A stretch of 64,000 nt of DNA, taken from the NCBI GenBank assembly GCA_003952965.2, contig CM025850.1:24410936-24474935 (forward strand), in the 5' to 3' direction. Of this stretch, positions 22,440 to 35,072 are shown one piece after another. The first letter of the stretch is position 1. The number at the start of each line of letters is the position of its first letter. The position numbers were made by a program, and so were the translations under genes. The notes under the pieces were generated by a model. That model was not told the origin of the DNA. It worked only from the letters and a program-made list of their open reading frames with translations, and ran no database searches. The stretch is from Morella rubra. Taxonomy: Eukaryota > Streptophyta > Magnoliopsida > Fagales > Myricaceae.

Positions 22440-22535
22440 TGTCTGAATCTGTGACCTTGTCCTCTGTTTAAGGAAATTAGATCCGGTAATGTCTATGACC
22501 TTGTCCTTTGTATAAAGAAATTAGATCCAGTAATG
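22440..22535. repeat. Tandem duplication, ~50-bp unit
   Basis: TGACCTTGTCCT(C/T)TGT, then AAATTAGATCC(G/A)GTAATGT is present twice in tandem. Confidence 0.8.
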
Positions 22536-22569
22536 TTTAAGAGTAAATCGAACATAAGTGTCACTCCCA

Positions 22570-23470
22570 GTACCAGTACTTACCCCCTAGGCTCACCTAT
22601 AGTGGTATGCACACAAGTGGGGATTACAGCACGAATTATCCTATAAAATCATATTGGCTTTGAAAAAGGATTAGTGGAAATGTTTCATTGAAATTTATTT
22701 TGAATTAGAAATATGGTGACATTTCAAATATTTTAGAAGTTAAAATCTTGAATAAAGAAAAAAAAAATGACCTATTTAAGAATTGCCATTAGAAATTATC
22801 TTGGAAAATTAAAAGAAGAAATGAAAGTGAAGAAAATAAAATCAAATGGCATAAGAAAAGAAATGAATAAGAGAAATTTTTGAAAATTTAATAGTTCACT
22901 ATGATCACGGAGTTTCTCTTTTACAAAATATCCTTCATGAGGAAACAAAAGTAAGAGAAATAGTACAAAAGTGAAAGCTGTCTAAAGCTTTCCGTACTAA
23001 ATGTGAATACTGCCAAAACGGACTAAGTATCGGAGTCAGGTCTATAAACTCTATCTCTCTGGAACCTCTGCCGGAGGGCTGGGGGGAGGGACAATGTGTA
23101 GAGGGCTGGATCTACATCTACCAACCCAAGTCTTCCACGCGGGAAGAGGGCAGGGGTGGACTTTGAGGTACCACTGGGGCTCGTACCCATATATACCTCA
23201 AATGTATCAGTGACATACGTCCAAATCTTGACGACTTCAAAATCCAAAATCTGCTCACTCAAATATCTTCATCTGTCAAGTCCGATGTCGCAGCAGTACA
23301 TACAAAATAATAAAGAAATAAAAGGGGTGAGTCCTATTGACTCAGTAAGGGGGGAAAAGGGAACATGACATGCAATGATATAAAAAAAAAAAGTGATAAT
23401 GCAATATTTGTAACCAATTAATGCATATGACGATGCAATGCAAAATGAATGCATTTTCCCGTCATTTCAC
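22570..23470 (-). mobile_element. LTR fragment, minus strand, with TACTGAGTC palindrome
   Basis: Read on the minus strand this stretch contains CCTTACTGAGTCAATAGG followed by ACTCACC (23325-23350), a GC-rich part near 23050-23170, and ends with GGGAGTGACA at about 22570. The palindromic sequence also occurs inside two other LTR-like units of this window (29861-29882 and 40305-40329). The short frames across it do not look coding. I could not find a partner LTR or target duplication. Confidence 0.5.
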
Positions 23471-23889
23471 TTTCTTTTTCCGGTCCAGTAGATGTGTCCT
23501 TTCTTCACTCTGTTTAACCCCCATTGTCTTTTCTTTTTCGCTTTTTTAGAGAGAGGGGGTGGGGTGGTGGAATGCAGCCTCCTACCAAGATTCTATTGCG
23601 CTTAGAAACTCTCCTTGAGACAACTTAAAAATTAAACAACAAAGGTGAAATCAGAAAACCTGAATCCAAGGCTCGCCTTATGGAGAGCCAAGTCAATGGA
23701 TCGTATATGGCCTAGAATTTCTATAATTCTATACCACCAGCTTAATACAAGGAATTTATTATTTCCACCAAAAAGCAGTTGACAGACTAAAGTATCCTGT
23801 TTCAGAGGAAAGAATAAGCGTGCCCCCTGACAAAGAAAGAACCAAACAAACTGCCAAAAAAGAAGCCAGGGAAGAACCTAAAAATTTTA
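23471..23889. other. Spacer / probable intron-side sequence of the RBR relic
   Basis: No domain found. The sequence just below 23890 starts GTAAAATTTT on the minus strand and would be intronic relative to the E3 ligase relic. Confidence 0.4.
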
Positions 23890-25050
23890 CCTGCAAAATA
23901 TGAAGTTTGTCTTTTGGTGTGATACATGGCGTCAGTCCCTGCAAAGAGTACAAAAGCTAAAGAAGCGCTTTGAGCATTGAGCATGCTGGTCCTCATCTTC
24001 GATGCAAGGTGTTTCACATCTTGGGCAATAGACAAGATCAGACATTGAATCAAGTGTTTATTATCACATTAAAGACTCCCATCGTTCATACTCCTCACCA
24101 AAAAATCGTTTCAGCAAAGCAGGTGGGACAATACCACCGCATTTTTCCTCAGGACATCTAAGATTGCTTATGGTGCCATCCTTGACATGCGTGTTAGAGT
24201 AAATCTGCATACATTTGCAACAGAAGAAATGCTGGCATGGCAATCTGATGAACTTTGTACCTGGTATGTTTATTAGGGAAGATAATACAGTATAAAGTCA
24301 ATTGTTAATTGGTAAGTAATGGACAAGTTTAATGTCCATGCAGGTATAGCTGAAACAAAAAATTTGTCCACAGAACAACGCCTATCCTGGAACTTGCAAA
24401 TATCGATTTCTTGCAGAACTATCAAGCATTCCATGATGAGGACTTGGAGATTATAAATACTAAAGAAGACAATAACCTATTATGGAATTTATACAAAATA
24501 AAGACAGGACAATGCATAAGCAAATGAACTGCTGATTTTGGTCCAGTTTAGAAACTTATTTAGAAGTAGCTAGAAAATATCAGCAATGGGATAAATGTAT
24601 CCGTTCTTGTTAGTCCAAACAAAAGAAGGCACCATGAGATCTTGCCCTAGCTGTTCCCTCAATATTGAGTCCAGCTTGGAGCAAAGATTGGAGATCGTAC
24701 TAGAATCAAACCACCGAACAGAGATAGTAAAATAAGGCCGTAGGTGGCTTGGGTACGATTTAGGCAATACACAAGTCACTTTGAAAGAGTATGAGAAGCT
24801 ATCAGAACTGTCATTTTTGTTGTTAATATCACCAGCTGAATCTAAGTTTGCAGTTATAGCTATTTCTCCTAGTGCTTCAATATGTATATGAATCTGCAAA
24901 AGAACAGACAGGTGTCGGACTATTCACTTCTTTATTGATATTGGAGTTTTTCTTTAACTTAGGAGCATACTGCAAAACCTGGAAAGACCTTAAGCTCCTG
25001 TGTTTCAGTGTTTGTCAAGGATGAAAAAATTCTCTCCATAAATGGCTCCA
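23890..25050 (-). pseudogene. RNF14-like RBR E3 ubiquitin ligase (RWD + RING + IBR), truncated relic
   Basis: Three pieces lie in order on the minus strand. An exon preceded by acceptor TTTGCAG (24906-24900) encodes an RWD domain: IHIHIEALGEIAITANLD, SDSFSYSFKV and TCVLPKSYPSHLRPYFTISV. It runs open from 24899 to 24570. Next, 24261-24070 encodes the RING1 second half, [16 protein letters not shown] and [19 protein letters not shown], then three stops in a row near 24068-24076. It resumes as [18 protein letters not shown] and [12 protein letters not shown], the IBR, and ends ITPKDKLHILQ at a GT donor (23890/23889). RNF14-type RBR ligases transfer ubiquitin through a RING2 cysteine; RING2 is absent here, as are the first RING1 cysteines and the RWD segment between FKV and TCV. 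The domain order makes the family call firm; it is a pseudogene. Confidence 0.8.
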
Positions 25051-25714
25051 GAGCAAGTAACTATTAAACATTTCAAGCGATGACATTAACTTTCCTTCTT
25101 AAATGTGATCAATGCGTTTTTAACTATTTATGAATCTGATTTGATTTTCTTTTTTTGTTAATTTGTTTCAAGTTATATAATAAAAATTTATTTCGTGAAA
25201 AAAAAACATCATGCATAGTTATAATTTTAAAAAATTTATGGTGAATTTAGTATAGTTTATCTAATAAATGAAGAGAAAGAACCTTAACTATGATTAACTA
25301 AGTATTGATTGATATCTATTGGCGAAGATGTATACAAGTCTAATCGTCAAATTTATTTTATACAAAATAATAATAAATTAATCAAGTAGCTCAAACTCGT
25401 TTGAGTAAATAAACAAAATATATCATTGATTAAAAAACTCAAGCTCGACTTATATTCCAACAAAATTTAAACTAAAAATCTATGTTTGAATGCTAAAATT
25501 TTGAGGCATGGGAGTTGGTGAAAAAGTGGAGATAGTTTATGAGAGTTAGTGAAATATTGAAGAGAGAGAAAATTTGAATGAATATTATAGTGAAAAAGAA
25601 TGATTTGATGAGGAGAGAGATATTATTTTATAATATTTTTAATGTAGCCCAAATTGAGCACCAAAATTTTGTCACTCAAATGCATAAAAGTATGAGGAAG
25701 AAGCCAGAGAGCAA
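25051..25714. other. AT-rich spacer, nothing recognised
   Basis: Very AT-rich, without frames or repeats that can be assigned. Confidence 0.5.
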
Positions 25715-27515
25715 AGAGATGAGTTTGGATTCTAACCAGACCGTAGGACTTTAGACACAATCGGGCCAACTATCTTGATTGAATCTCTCAAATCCAACAC
25801 CCTACAAGTCTCTACCTCAATAAATGAGGCCTGACCTGTGCCAACTGGGCTTAGCTCCTCGCGGAGCCGACTTGGCTCACCGCGAACAAGTGTTTTTTTG
25901 AACTGCATGTAAAATCTCTAACCAAAACCAAAGAAAATAGTGGTGGAACCACACATATAAAAATAGTGGCTACAACTTATGGTAGTTGGACCGCATTAGT
26001 TAGGTAAAAAAAATAATGACCACAAAAAAAAAATGGTCAAACCACATCATTGAGGTAAAAAAATAGTGATCACAAAAAATAGCAGTCTGACCGCATCATT
26101 AAGGTAATCTAGCATGTTAGCTAGTAGGCCACTTTAACATAGAAAGTAGATCACGGCTTAGAGCATGTTGAAGCAAATGAGATAGAATGATGACAAGTAC
26201 GTAAATGAATTTGCTTAGGCTAAATGGAGTTGAGTATTAGTTCTATTCTTCTCTTAGTTCAATTTGATTATCAAAGCAATGGTATGTTCGAGAAATACAC
26301 ACAACATAATTTAACTCCATGAGTTTATGGGACTGTCCCACGTATCTCACAACTAGCTTCTAGGTGAATAACACTTATTGCATTACACTTTAACAACCTA
26401 TGATATAAAGTACATTCCAAAGGAAACCCACGAATTTGCTCTTAAATGTTTAATATATCAAACACACAAGCAAGTAACTTCTTTTTTCAACCCTTTTAAA
26501 CCAACATTACCCCTGTACTGGATATACAATTGATACTCCAAGTACCCTTTTAGGGTTTCCTTTTTTTGGAGGGAGAATCCCGTGATGGGTGATGTAGTGA
26601 ATGAGAGGCCATTAGACAAAAAATAAAAACATTGTATTCATGGAGACATTAATTGAATCAATTCACCAATAAGAATCACAAATTTAAATCATCGGCTTCC
26701 CAAATTTCAACCATAAGCTCAACAATAAACTGTTATAGCCATGAATGAGCATCTACTAGTTTGACTTGGCCATGATTCAATAATAAACTCTTCTAGGAGT
26801 TCATTAACTCATAGAGTTATTCTGAGAATTAAAGCCAATACATAGAAGACGACAGAGCAACTGAAAACATTGCCATAATGAGTACTGCCACAAGAACAAG
26901 AGTGACGGTAGAAGTCTTCAGTTTCACAATATCAGTGAGGAAACTAAACTTTCTATAACAATAAATGGCATCGACTTTGACAATAAAATAAGCTTTGACA
27001 TTGGTAAAATGATTATGCACAAAGAGATTGGAAAAAGAATGACATTCTTGCAGATCTACACTACAATACAAAATAACTTAACATGCTAGATTACCTTAAA
27101 GATTATCACTTAGGGGCTAAGAATGAGCATCTATACTCTCTTGCAACTTCTAAATGTGTGGGATTTACGGGATTTTGAAATAGGTTCAAAATGGGTTCAA
27201 AATGAGTGAGATGTGAGGATTTTTAAATAGGTCTAAAATGAGTTCAAAAACAATGCGTACATGTCGAAGAACTAGCCGCACTTAAATTTTAGTGGTCTGA
27301 TCGGTACAGCTTTGAAGACCAAAAAGCTGGGCCTAGCTCATGCCCGACCAACTCCTCGAGGAGCCAAGACGAGCTAGCATGAGTCAGGCCTCATTAAATG
27401 ACGTGGCAACCTTTAGGGCGTTGGATTTTGGAGATTTAATCCAAACCGTGATCCAACTGTATTTGGAGTCATACAGTCTAGTTTGAATCCAAACCTCAAA
27501 GAGATGAGAGAAAGA
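25715..27515. mobile_element. Inverted-repeat element of family R1 (~1.8 kb)
   Basis: The left arm (25715-25890 and the echo at 26101-26120) and the right arm (27081-27105 and 27270-27515) are inverted copies: GAGTTTGGATTC, AATCTC-CAAAATCCAAC(A/G)CCCT, AATGAGGCCTGAC and GGAGCC on the left match their complements on the right, and TAAGGTAATCTAGCATGTTA appears close to each inner edge. The same family occurs once more at 2296-2530. The inner 950 bp has an 80-codon minus-strand frame (26829-27071) ending in a hydrophobic segment, with no family that I recognise. A foldback-type or TIR DNA element is likely; two independent opposite insertions are the alternative. Confidence 0.6.
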
Positions 27516-28034
27516 CTCATTTTCATTACTTGTCACAAAGTGCCAAGAAGAATACATATACAACCAAATGGTAAAAACACTATAAAACTAAGAAAACTAA
27601 TCAAATACAGTCAAACATAAAATTTGTACAAATTTCACAATATTACTTGTCTGTAATAACTAATCCTAAGGTGTGTTGTCCTCATGAGAGCTTGGGACCA
27701 CTAGACAAGTCCTGAGTATTGTGGCTGTGCAATGAGAGAGAAGGCTCGATACTGTACGCAGATGTTGTGGCATATGATTGTGTAAGCGAACTAGTGTGGT
27801 GGACATTCTTTTGAGAGATACTTAGCATACTTGGGAAAAATGTAGATACATTCAGAGCCTTTATTTGCAAAAAATGAAATAAGCTTGATAACATCCCACT
27901 TTGGGTGTAGAGAAAAATCACATATATTTTTTTACAAAACTAGCCTATTCTACAGACGCCAGTGCCTATTACTACGAGATAATAACTAGGTATAAACAAC
28001 AACATAGGATTAAACAATTGTAGAATATTGCTTA
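27516..28034. other. Spacer between R1 element and the long LTR
   Basis: A 79-codon minus-strand frame (27682-27921), Ser/Thr-rich, without recognisable family. Nothing else supported. Confidence 0.4.
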
Positions 28035-28777
28035 TGTCATACCCCGAGATTTTTAACATCACATGCATATTGTCTATGATATCTTGTTTGTGATTAGTAG
28101 TGCATTAGGAAGTACTAGTGACTAAGAGAGATTATTTAGTACTTGAGATACGAAGTTCAAAACCTTGTTTAGGACATGATTTAATGAGAATTGGAGTTCA
28201 CATGCAACCGAGTTGTTGTTCAAGATGTTGAGGAGCATGTATTGATCAATTTAATTTTTTAAGCTAGTATGACATTTTTGTCTCAAAAACCGAACCACAT
28301 GATTTTATTCTTTTAATATGTTGGGAGATTATCCAGAAGCTTATGGTTTAAATTTGGAGACTTTTTATATTTTTCAGAAGCAAGTAGGTGGATTTGTGAA
28401 AGCAAGTAAGTCGCCTAGCAATCATCAACGATCATCGGAAGATTAGTGAAACGATTAGCAAGACTTAGCCATTAAGCAAGAAAATTTCGGCTGCCCTAGA
28501 GAGTGACACATGTGAGGGCTAGATAGCATGACAAATTGAAGCTAGAAGCACGACGAATCGATGCAAAAAGCATGACACAAAAGCTAGGACCTAGGTAGCT
28601 CGAGGTGTCGACCACCGGTGAACCTAGGCGGCGACTCACCTAAGCTATAGAGTGAATTCCAGCCATAGGCATGCAGAGCAGCTCCTTGGAGTGGTTGGGT
28701 GTTATCGCATGGTCAATGTAGCCTTTTAAGTCAACGAAAATAGCCTAGACACATGTCGTGATGTGACGAACCAAGCT

Positions 28778-28791
28778 TGCCTATAAATAGG
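28778..28791 (+). promoter_or_regulatory. TATA-like box of the 2.3-kb LTR
   Basis: CTATAAATAGGGGG lies about 745 bp into the LTR and is followed by a leader-like stretch with AAGCTTGAG and AGTGAAGATTAG repeats, the position expected for an LTR promoter. Confidence 0.5.
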
Positions 28792-29340
28792 GGGTGGCCG
28801 GCCATTTAAACTTACACCATCTCATTAGCAAATTGTGGGTTAAGCTTGAGATTAGTAGAAAAGTGAAGTAGAAGCAAGAAGGAGGAAATCGTTTAGTGAA
28901 GATTAGTGAAGATCAAACTCGCTTAGAGGTAAAGTTTAGTTGGTTATCTTTGATTTCAATTCTTAAGTTTTCAAGATGATTTGTGAATCTCTTGTAATTC
29001 TTATTCTAGCATCTAGTGATGTTGTTTTTTTTCTATTATTCTATTGTTCTTGTGTTCTTGACGAAGAACAAGCTTGTCTATTTGAAAAGTATATTTTCAA
29101 AGTTCGATTCATTTTCAAGTTTTTTCAACTTTAATCCGTTTCTTTTCAAAATTTCTTCCAAAAGTTGTTTTTCAAAGCTTGAACATATTTCTTTCCTTCT
29201 GATTTCAATACTTTTTATTTCAAAATTGGTATTTTCTACGTGGTGATTAAGCCGGTTTTTAACCGAGAAATCAAAGTGTTGTTTTTGTCCTTCACAACAC
29301 TTTCCTTTGAGAAATGTTTTATAATGTTCTATGATGGAAA

Positions 29341-29510
29341 CGAGTTAAGGTCTTGCATATCATAAATGAGATGTATGGGCGTTGATATGAGACATGCATA
29401 CTTAACTTGTACGTTGGAAAGAAATATTTTGATGTTCAAGTGTGGTTAAGGTGTTGCATATCATGAATGATATGTATGGGCGTTGACATGAGACATGCAT
29501 ACTTAACGCA
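29341..29510. repeat. Direct repeat inside the LTR, ~70-bp unit
   Basis: GTTAAGGTCTTGCATATCAT and ATGTATGGGCGTTGA(T/C)ATGAGACATGCATACTTAAC occur at 29343-29406 and 29445-29501. Confidence 0.8.
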
Positions 29511-31796
29511 TACTGTGAAGACATGATAGTATTGTGCACAAGAGGATGTGTTCACTTGTTGTGACATTCTGGCCTCTCGTAGTACGGAAAGATCCTTTGA
29601 GGATAATTCACTCTGGGATAATGAGACCATGTTCTACTCTGGGAGTAATGCCGCAAAACAGGAAGGTTACTTGTAACCCGTCACTCTGGCCAAGTGATTC
29701 ACTCTGGAGTGAGAGTAGTGGTGATTGAAAAATGGAAAAGATCATATTTTTAAGAATTGAGTCTTTTCATTTACTTTCTTTTCTGTTGAGATTTTATGTT
29801 GAACAAGGTTCTTCAATATCTTTTATGTATTTGCTATTCTGTTGTACTAACCGCTGGCTTTACTGAGTCATTTGGACTCACCGTTGTTTGTTAAATATTT
29901 TCTTTAGCAGATGTCTGAGGTTTATTTAGGTGAGTTCACCAAGGCCATTCAACATGGCTTTATCACTCTGGAGTTGACTTTCGTGTCTATGTCACAAGTG
30001 ACCTAGATGTCCTAATAGAGGGGCGAGGCCATAGGTGGATTACTCAGCACTCGGATACCTATGTCAACATCTCGGACTTGGATAACACTGACGAGGAGAT
30101 TAAAGATCTTCAATTTTATGTTTTCTTAGTTTTCCGCTGTAGTTTTCTTTTTGTACTTTAGTATGTACATTATAAGAAGTGGGTCTCTTTTGTAATACTT
30201 CGGTATTAATAAAAGGTCTTCTTGTGTTTTGCTTAGTATCTTGTTGCTTTGTCGATCTCCATGGGCCGTAACCTCAGTTTCAATAGCTGTGTCCATTACT
30301 ATAAGACAATGCGTGAGGTCTTCAGGGTTCGGGATATTACATCATTCTTCTATTTCACGTCATGTCCCACCCAAGGCAACCACATTTCTCTTCCATCAAG
30401 GCTCACTCATTCCTTGGTATATCCACGTCCTACTCCAATCTTTTGTATTGAAAAGGCATTGTTTAATCCAATCTTTCTAGCTTGATATGGTGTACTAGGT
30501 CAACATAAATGAAGATCTGCATGGTCAATAAACTGTTTGGCATTTTATTAAACATTTCACAGCCTACATTAATTCTTCTCGATCTAAATTGTTCATTTAG
30601 TATATGTCAAAGCCTTTGGCAAATGTTTTTTAGCTCTTCATCAATCGTCATGATTGATATGACTTTGCTTTTCCACCGAATTTGTGAAAGGCTTGTGATG
30701 CTTTGGCAGGAAGATGAAATGATTTTTGAACAAAATGAGTCGTGGTCAAAGGGGTGATCTAGGCTATTGTCTCCACGACCAACGGCATGGTCTATGCGAT
30801 AAAGTCCTAGACCATGGCCCCTAACCAAACCCCTCACAAGTACAACTTGTGATTACACGCGGCAAGTCCACGCCTCATGGATGATGCTCGATTTAGCTGT
30901 CCCATTGGTACTAATAACATACTCAAGCCAAAAGAAAGGAAAAAGAAAGAGAAATTAAAGAAAGATGGATGGTTGAGAAGGTGGAGGAATAGAACCACAA
31001 GCCTAAGCTTTAATAGGCTAACACCCAAAACTAGCCAAGAACCTAAGGCTTTGTGAGCCTTAAGTTTATAGAGCGAACTTTGAGACAAGTCCAATACTTA
31101 CAGATACACAAGCCTAAGCCACCCAAGATGAGCTTAGACCCAATAAGCATAACCTTGATAAGTAGAAGACCAAAACTCGAGAGAGCCACACCTGAAGTAA
31201 ATACCCTTACTACTTACTAATTAACCCGACACAATGTCAATTGAGAAGCCAAAGCTCAAGAGAGCCACGCCAGACCTAAATGCCTTCTCATCTGCAACTG
31301 TACTTTGGAACCTTGTCAAGGCAACGACCATGGAACAAGAGAGTTACACCCATGTTAGGCCAAGGGTGGTGACAGGGGCTACTGGCACCGATAAAAATGG
31401 CCTGAGGCCAAAAGATCTTGCGGAGATTCAATTCAATATATTTTCAATGGATGCCTTACAAGGGGTGCCATAGGGGGTATTTATACTCCCTCTATGGGCT
31501 TGGGCTGCAAAAGTTTTTCCTTGTAGTGGAAAGACTCGATTACGCTCAATCAAATCTCCTAAGATCAAGCAAAGCCAAAAAGGGAATATCTTAAAAAGAT
31601 CCTTCCTTGGTGGGAAAAATTTGCCTAATTAGGAGCCAATAAATCAAAGATTGATTCACTCATTATTGACCCTAATGTGGCCGGCCATATGATTCCATAA
31701 TGGGAGCTAACCCTAATTGCCACATGCTCTAAAATCTTCTAACATCAATCAAGGATCAATCTTCCAAAATAGGACCAAGATTGTTTCCTTAATTGA

Positions 31797-32500
31797 CTTA
31801 AATTAACATGGTAAGTTTTCGACTCAAAAGAAATAAACATAATTCCCATAATTTAAGGGCTTCGGCCATACAGGGATGGATAACCCTATATAGCACTTCA
31901 TTGTCACCCATGGTAGTTGTCGCCACCATCGCCGCTGCCGCTCCACCACCTTTTGGGGTGGTGATATCAATCGACTCCTTGTGGCTTCCCGGATCCATTG
32001 GAACCAACCCTCCATGTGCTCCACCGTTCGCCACCGCCTCCGGTGGTCTTGTGGTGGTGCTACCATACCTCACCACTTGGTCTAGGAACCTCCTCGAATC
32101 AACTCCTCATGCGTTTTTGTTGGCGCCGTCATGGCCGATGGCCATGTGGTGGTGCATCATTTTGCTCCACCAACCATCCTGAGTCTCCTAGTATGAACCC
32201 TCCGTAGACCCATCCTATGTCATTTCGTGGCTTGTGCTCTTGGTTGGTGATGAATGAGGGCATTGGCTTTGCCAAGTTGCCCCTCGGCGCGCCATGAGCA
32301 AGCCTCTCCGTCCCTAAGGCCTTGCCAAGCATGCTTGCAAGCTTTGTTGCTTTGTGGTCTCTAGTGGGGTTCTTATCACTATGGCAGTGGTTGCCTGGGA
32401 CCTTTAAAGTGCAATGAAAAAATTTTGCATAGAATTTGAAGAAGATATGATATTGAGGTAAAGGGGCTATGAAGATGTGATAAGTATGTTTCCCGTTCAA
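31797..32500 (-). pseudogene. Unknown protein, first tandem copy, frameshifted
   Basis: This is the first duplicate of the 178-codon frame at 34536-35072. Here it is split into two overlapping frames (32129-32500 and 31798-32076) by small indels near 32100-32150. See the intact copy for what can be seen. Confidence 0.5.
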
Positions 32501-34535
32501 GTTAAGGGTGCGTTATATTAGAGTGGATGAAGTGGGAAATGTAAGTTCCTTTGAGCCCTAAATTAACAAGATTTTCAACTATCATGACTTTCACATACAT
32601 CAAAAATCATAATGTAGAATTAATCATTTAGGAGAAGACACACCAGAATCCATGTGATGAGACCTCTTCTGCTTTCCTTTCTCCTTGTCTTTCTATCTAT
32701 GTTGATTCAGCCTGTAAAAAAAATAGCTTAGGAACTGTTTCTCTCACTTCACCCATGTAATTTCATTGACATAAATAAATGAGAATCCTAACAATTATAT
32801 AGGGTACGTAGAAGATAGTTTTATGTAATACCCCGCCTCGATTAAAAATTATTTAATAATATATTAAAGCTAATTTCGAGATTTTGTATTAAATTAGAAT
32901 ATTTTAATGCAAAAATAATTTTATAAATGTTCTGTTGATATCTATTAAATTAAATCAAGGTCCTTTCTATCCTAAGTGTAGTTGGATTAAGTTCTTTAAT
33001 TTTTATTTAATCACTCTTATGCTTTGTTGTTCTAGCCTTGATCTCGGTCCTCAAATGCCCCCAACCATGTTTCAATAGCCCATTACCGACCATGGTTGAG
33101 TCTTCACAAACCCCATTCTTCTATTTCACGTCATTACCCCCAAGGCGTCTTTATCATGATTCCTATATCCCCACTAATATCATATCTTCGAAAAGGAAAT
33201 TGATCCAATCTTGATATGAAGTGATTACTAGGTCAGAGTCATGTCTTTCTGGAGGTCCACGTGTACATTGTTTGCTTGCTAGGTTCTGCATTCAATAAAC
33301 ATTTCACACAGCCTACATTAATTCTTCTCGATCTAAATTGTTCATTTACTAGATGTCAAAGCCTTTGGCAAATGTTTTTTAGCCTTCATCAATCGTCATG
33401 ATTGATATGACTTTGCTTTTCCACCGAATTTATGAAAGGCTTGTGATGCTTTGGCAGGAAGATGAAATGATTTTTGAACAAAATGAGTCATGGTCAAAGG
33501 GGTGATCTAGGCTATTGTCTCCACGACCAACGGCATGGTCTATGCGATAAAGTCCTAGACCATGGCCCCTAACCAAACCCCTCACAAGTACAACTTGTGA
33601 TTACACGCGGCAAGTCCACGCCTCATGGATGATGCTCGATTTAGCTGTCCCATTGGTACTAATAACATACTCAAGCCAAAAGAAAGGAAAAAGAAAGAGA
33701 AATTAAAGAAAATGGATGGTTGAGAAGGTGGAGGAATAGAACCACAAGCCTAAGCTTTAATAGGCTAACACCCAAAACTAGCCAAGAACCTAAGGCTTTG
33801 TGAGCCTTAAGTTTATAGAGCGAACTTTGAGACAAGTCCAATACTTACAGATACACAAGCCTAAGCCACCAAGATGAGCTTAGGCATAACCTTGATAAGT
33901 AGAAGACCAAAACTCGAGAGAGCCACACCTGAAGTAAATACCCTTACTACTTACTAATTAACCCGACACAATGTCAATTGAGAAGCCAAAGCTCAAGAGA
34001 GCCACGCCAGACCTAAATGCCTTCTCATCTGCAACTGTACTTTGGAACCTTGTCAAGGCAACGACCATGGAACAAGAGAGTTACACCCATGTTAGGCCAA
34101 GGGTGGTGACAAGGGGCTACTGGCACCGATAAAAATGGCCTGAGGCCAAAAGATCTTGCGGAGATTCAATTCAATATATTTTCAATGGATGCCTTACAAG
34201 GGGTGCCATAGGGGGTATTTATACTCCCTCTATGGGCTTGGGCTGCAAAAGTTTTTCCTTGTAGTGGAAAGACTCGATTACTGCTCAATCAAATCTCCTA
34301 AGATCAAGCAAAGCCAAAAAGGGAATATCTTAAAAAGATCCTTCCTTGGTGGGAAAAATTTGCCTAATTAGGAGCCAATAAATCAAAGATTGATTCGCTC
34401 ATTATTGACCCTAATGTGGCCGGCCATATGATTCCATAATGGGAGCTAACCCTAATTGCCACATGCTCTAAAATCTCTAACATCAATCAAGGATCAATCT
34501 TCCAAAATAGGACCAAGATTGTTTCCTTAATTGAC

Positions 34536-35072
34536 TTAAATTAACATGGTAAGTTTTCGACTCAAAAGAAATAAACATAATTCCCATAATTTAAGGGCTT
34601 CGGCCATATAGGGATGGATAACCCTATATAGCACTTCATTGTCACCCATGGTAGTTGTCGCCACCATCGCCGCTGCCGCTCCACCACCTTGTGGGGTGGT
34701 GATGTCAATCGACTCCTTGTGGCTTCCCGGATCCATTGGAACCAACCCTCCATGTGCTCCACCGTTCGCCACCGCCTCCGGTGGTCTTGTGGTGGTGCTA
34801 CCATACCTCACCACTTGGTCTAGGGAACCTCCTCGAATCAACTCCTCATGCATTTTTGTTGGCGCCGTCATGGCCGATGGCCATGTGGTGGTGGCATCAT
34901 TTTGCTCCACCAACCATCCTGAGTCTCCTAGTATGAACCCTCCGTAGACCCATCCTATGTCATTTCGTGGCTTGTGCTCTTGGTTGGTGATGAATGAGGG
35001 CATTGGCTTTGCCAAGTTGCCCCTCGGCGCGCCATGAGCAAGCCTCTCCGTCCCTAAGGCCTTGCCAAGCAT
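34536..35072 (-). CDS. Hypothetical protein, 178 codons, in the second tandem copy
   Basis: The longest open frame in the window. The start is MLGKALGTERLAHGAPRG; the protein has an NDIGWVYGGFILGDSGWL segment, a Gly/Ala-rich run GGGAAAAMVATTT and a hydrophobic C-terminus around LKLWELCLFLLSR. An overlapping upstream frame (35054-35239) could add codons. I recognise no family. Its base composition (GC-rich, GGTGGTG repeats) differs from the flanks. The same DNA read on the plus strand also stays open for 102 codons, so chance openness from GC-rich sequence is a real alternative. It lies inside a repeat and is more likely part of an unclassified mobile element than a host gene. Confidence 0.3.
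   Translation of the reverse strand: MLGKALGTERLAHGAPRGNLAKPMPSFITNQEHKPRNDIGWVYGGFILGDSGWLVEQNDATTTWPSAMTAPTKMHEELIRGGSLDQVVRYGSTTTRPPEAVANGGAHGGLVPMDPGSHKESIDITTPQGGGAAAAMVATTTMGDNEVLYRVIHPYMAEALKLWELCLFLLSRKLTMLI

Larger units (their letters stand above)
28035..30341 (+). mobile_element. Probable solo LTR, ~2.3 kb
   Basis: The unit starts TGTCATACCCCGAG and ends GGGTTCGGGATATTACA, complementary-type ends typical of large plant gypsy LTRs (TG...CA with CCCCG/CGGG inner inverted repeat). It includes the TACTGAGTCATTTGG-ACTCACC motif at 29861 and a CCTATAAATAGGGG TATA-like box near 28780. No gag or pol follows. The flanking pentamers GCTTA and TCATT do not match, so a clean target duplication is lacking, perhaps because the 3' flank belongs to a later tandem duplication. 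Confidence 0.62.

Noticed and set aside
26829-27071. Possible small membrane protein within the R1 element
   Set aside because: There is one hydrophobic C-terminal stretch, but no recognisable family and no support for the start; mentioned only within the element entry.
28020-30350. Target duplication for the 2.3-kb solo LTR
   Set aside because: The flanking pentamers GCTTA and TCATT differ; I do not claim one.
31808-32182. 124-codon plus-strand frame with a poly-Pro and Ala start
   Set aside because: It is on the opposite strand of the unknown frame and depends on GC-rich GGTGGTG repeats; neither strand is supported by a family, so I kept only the longer one at low confidence.
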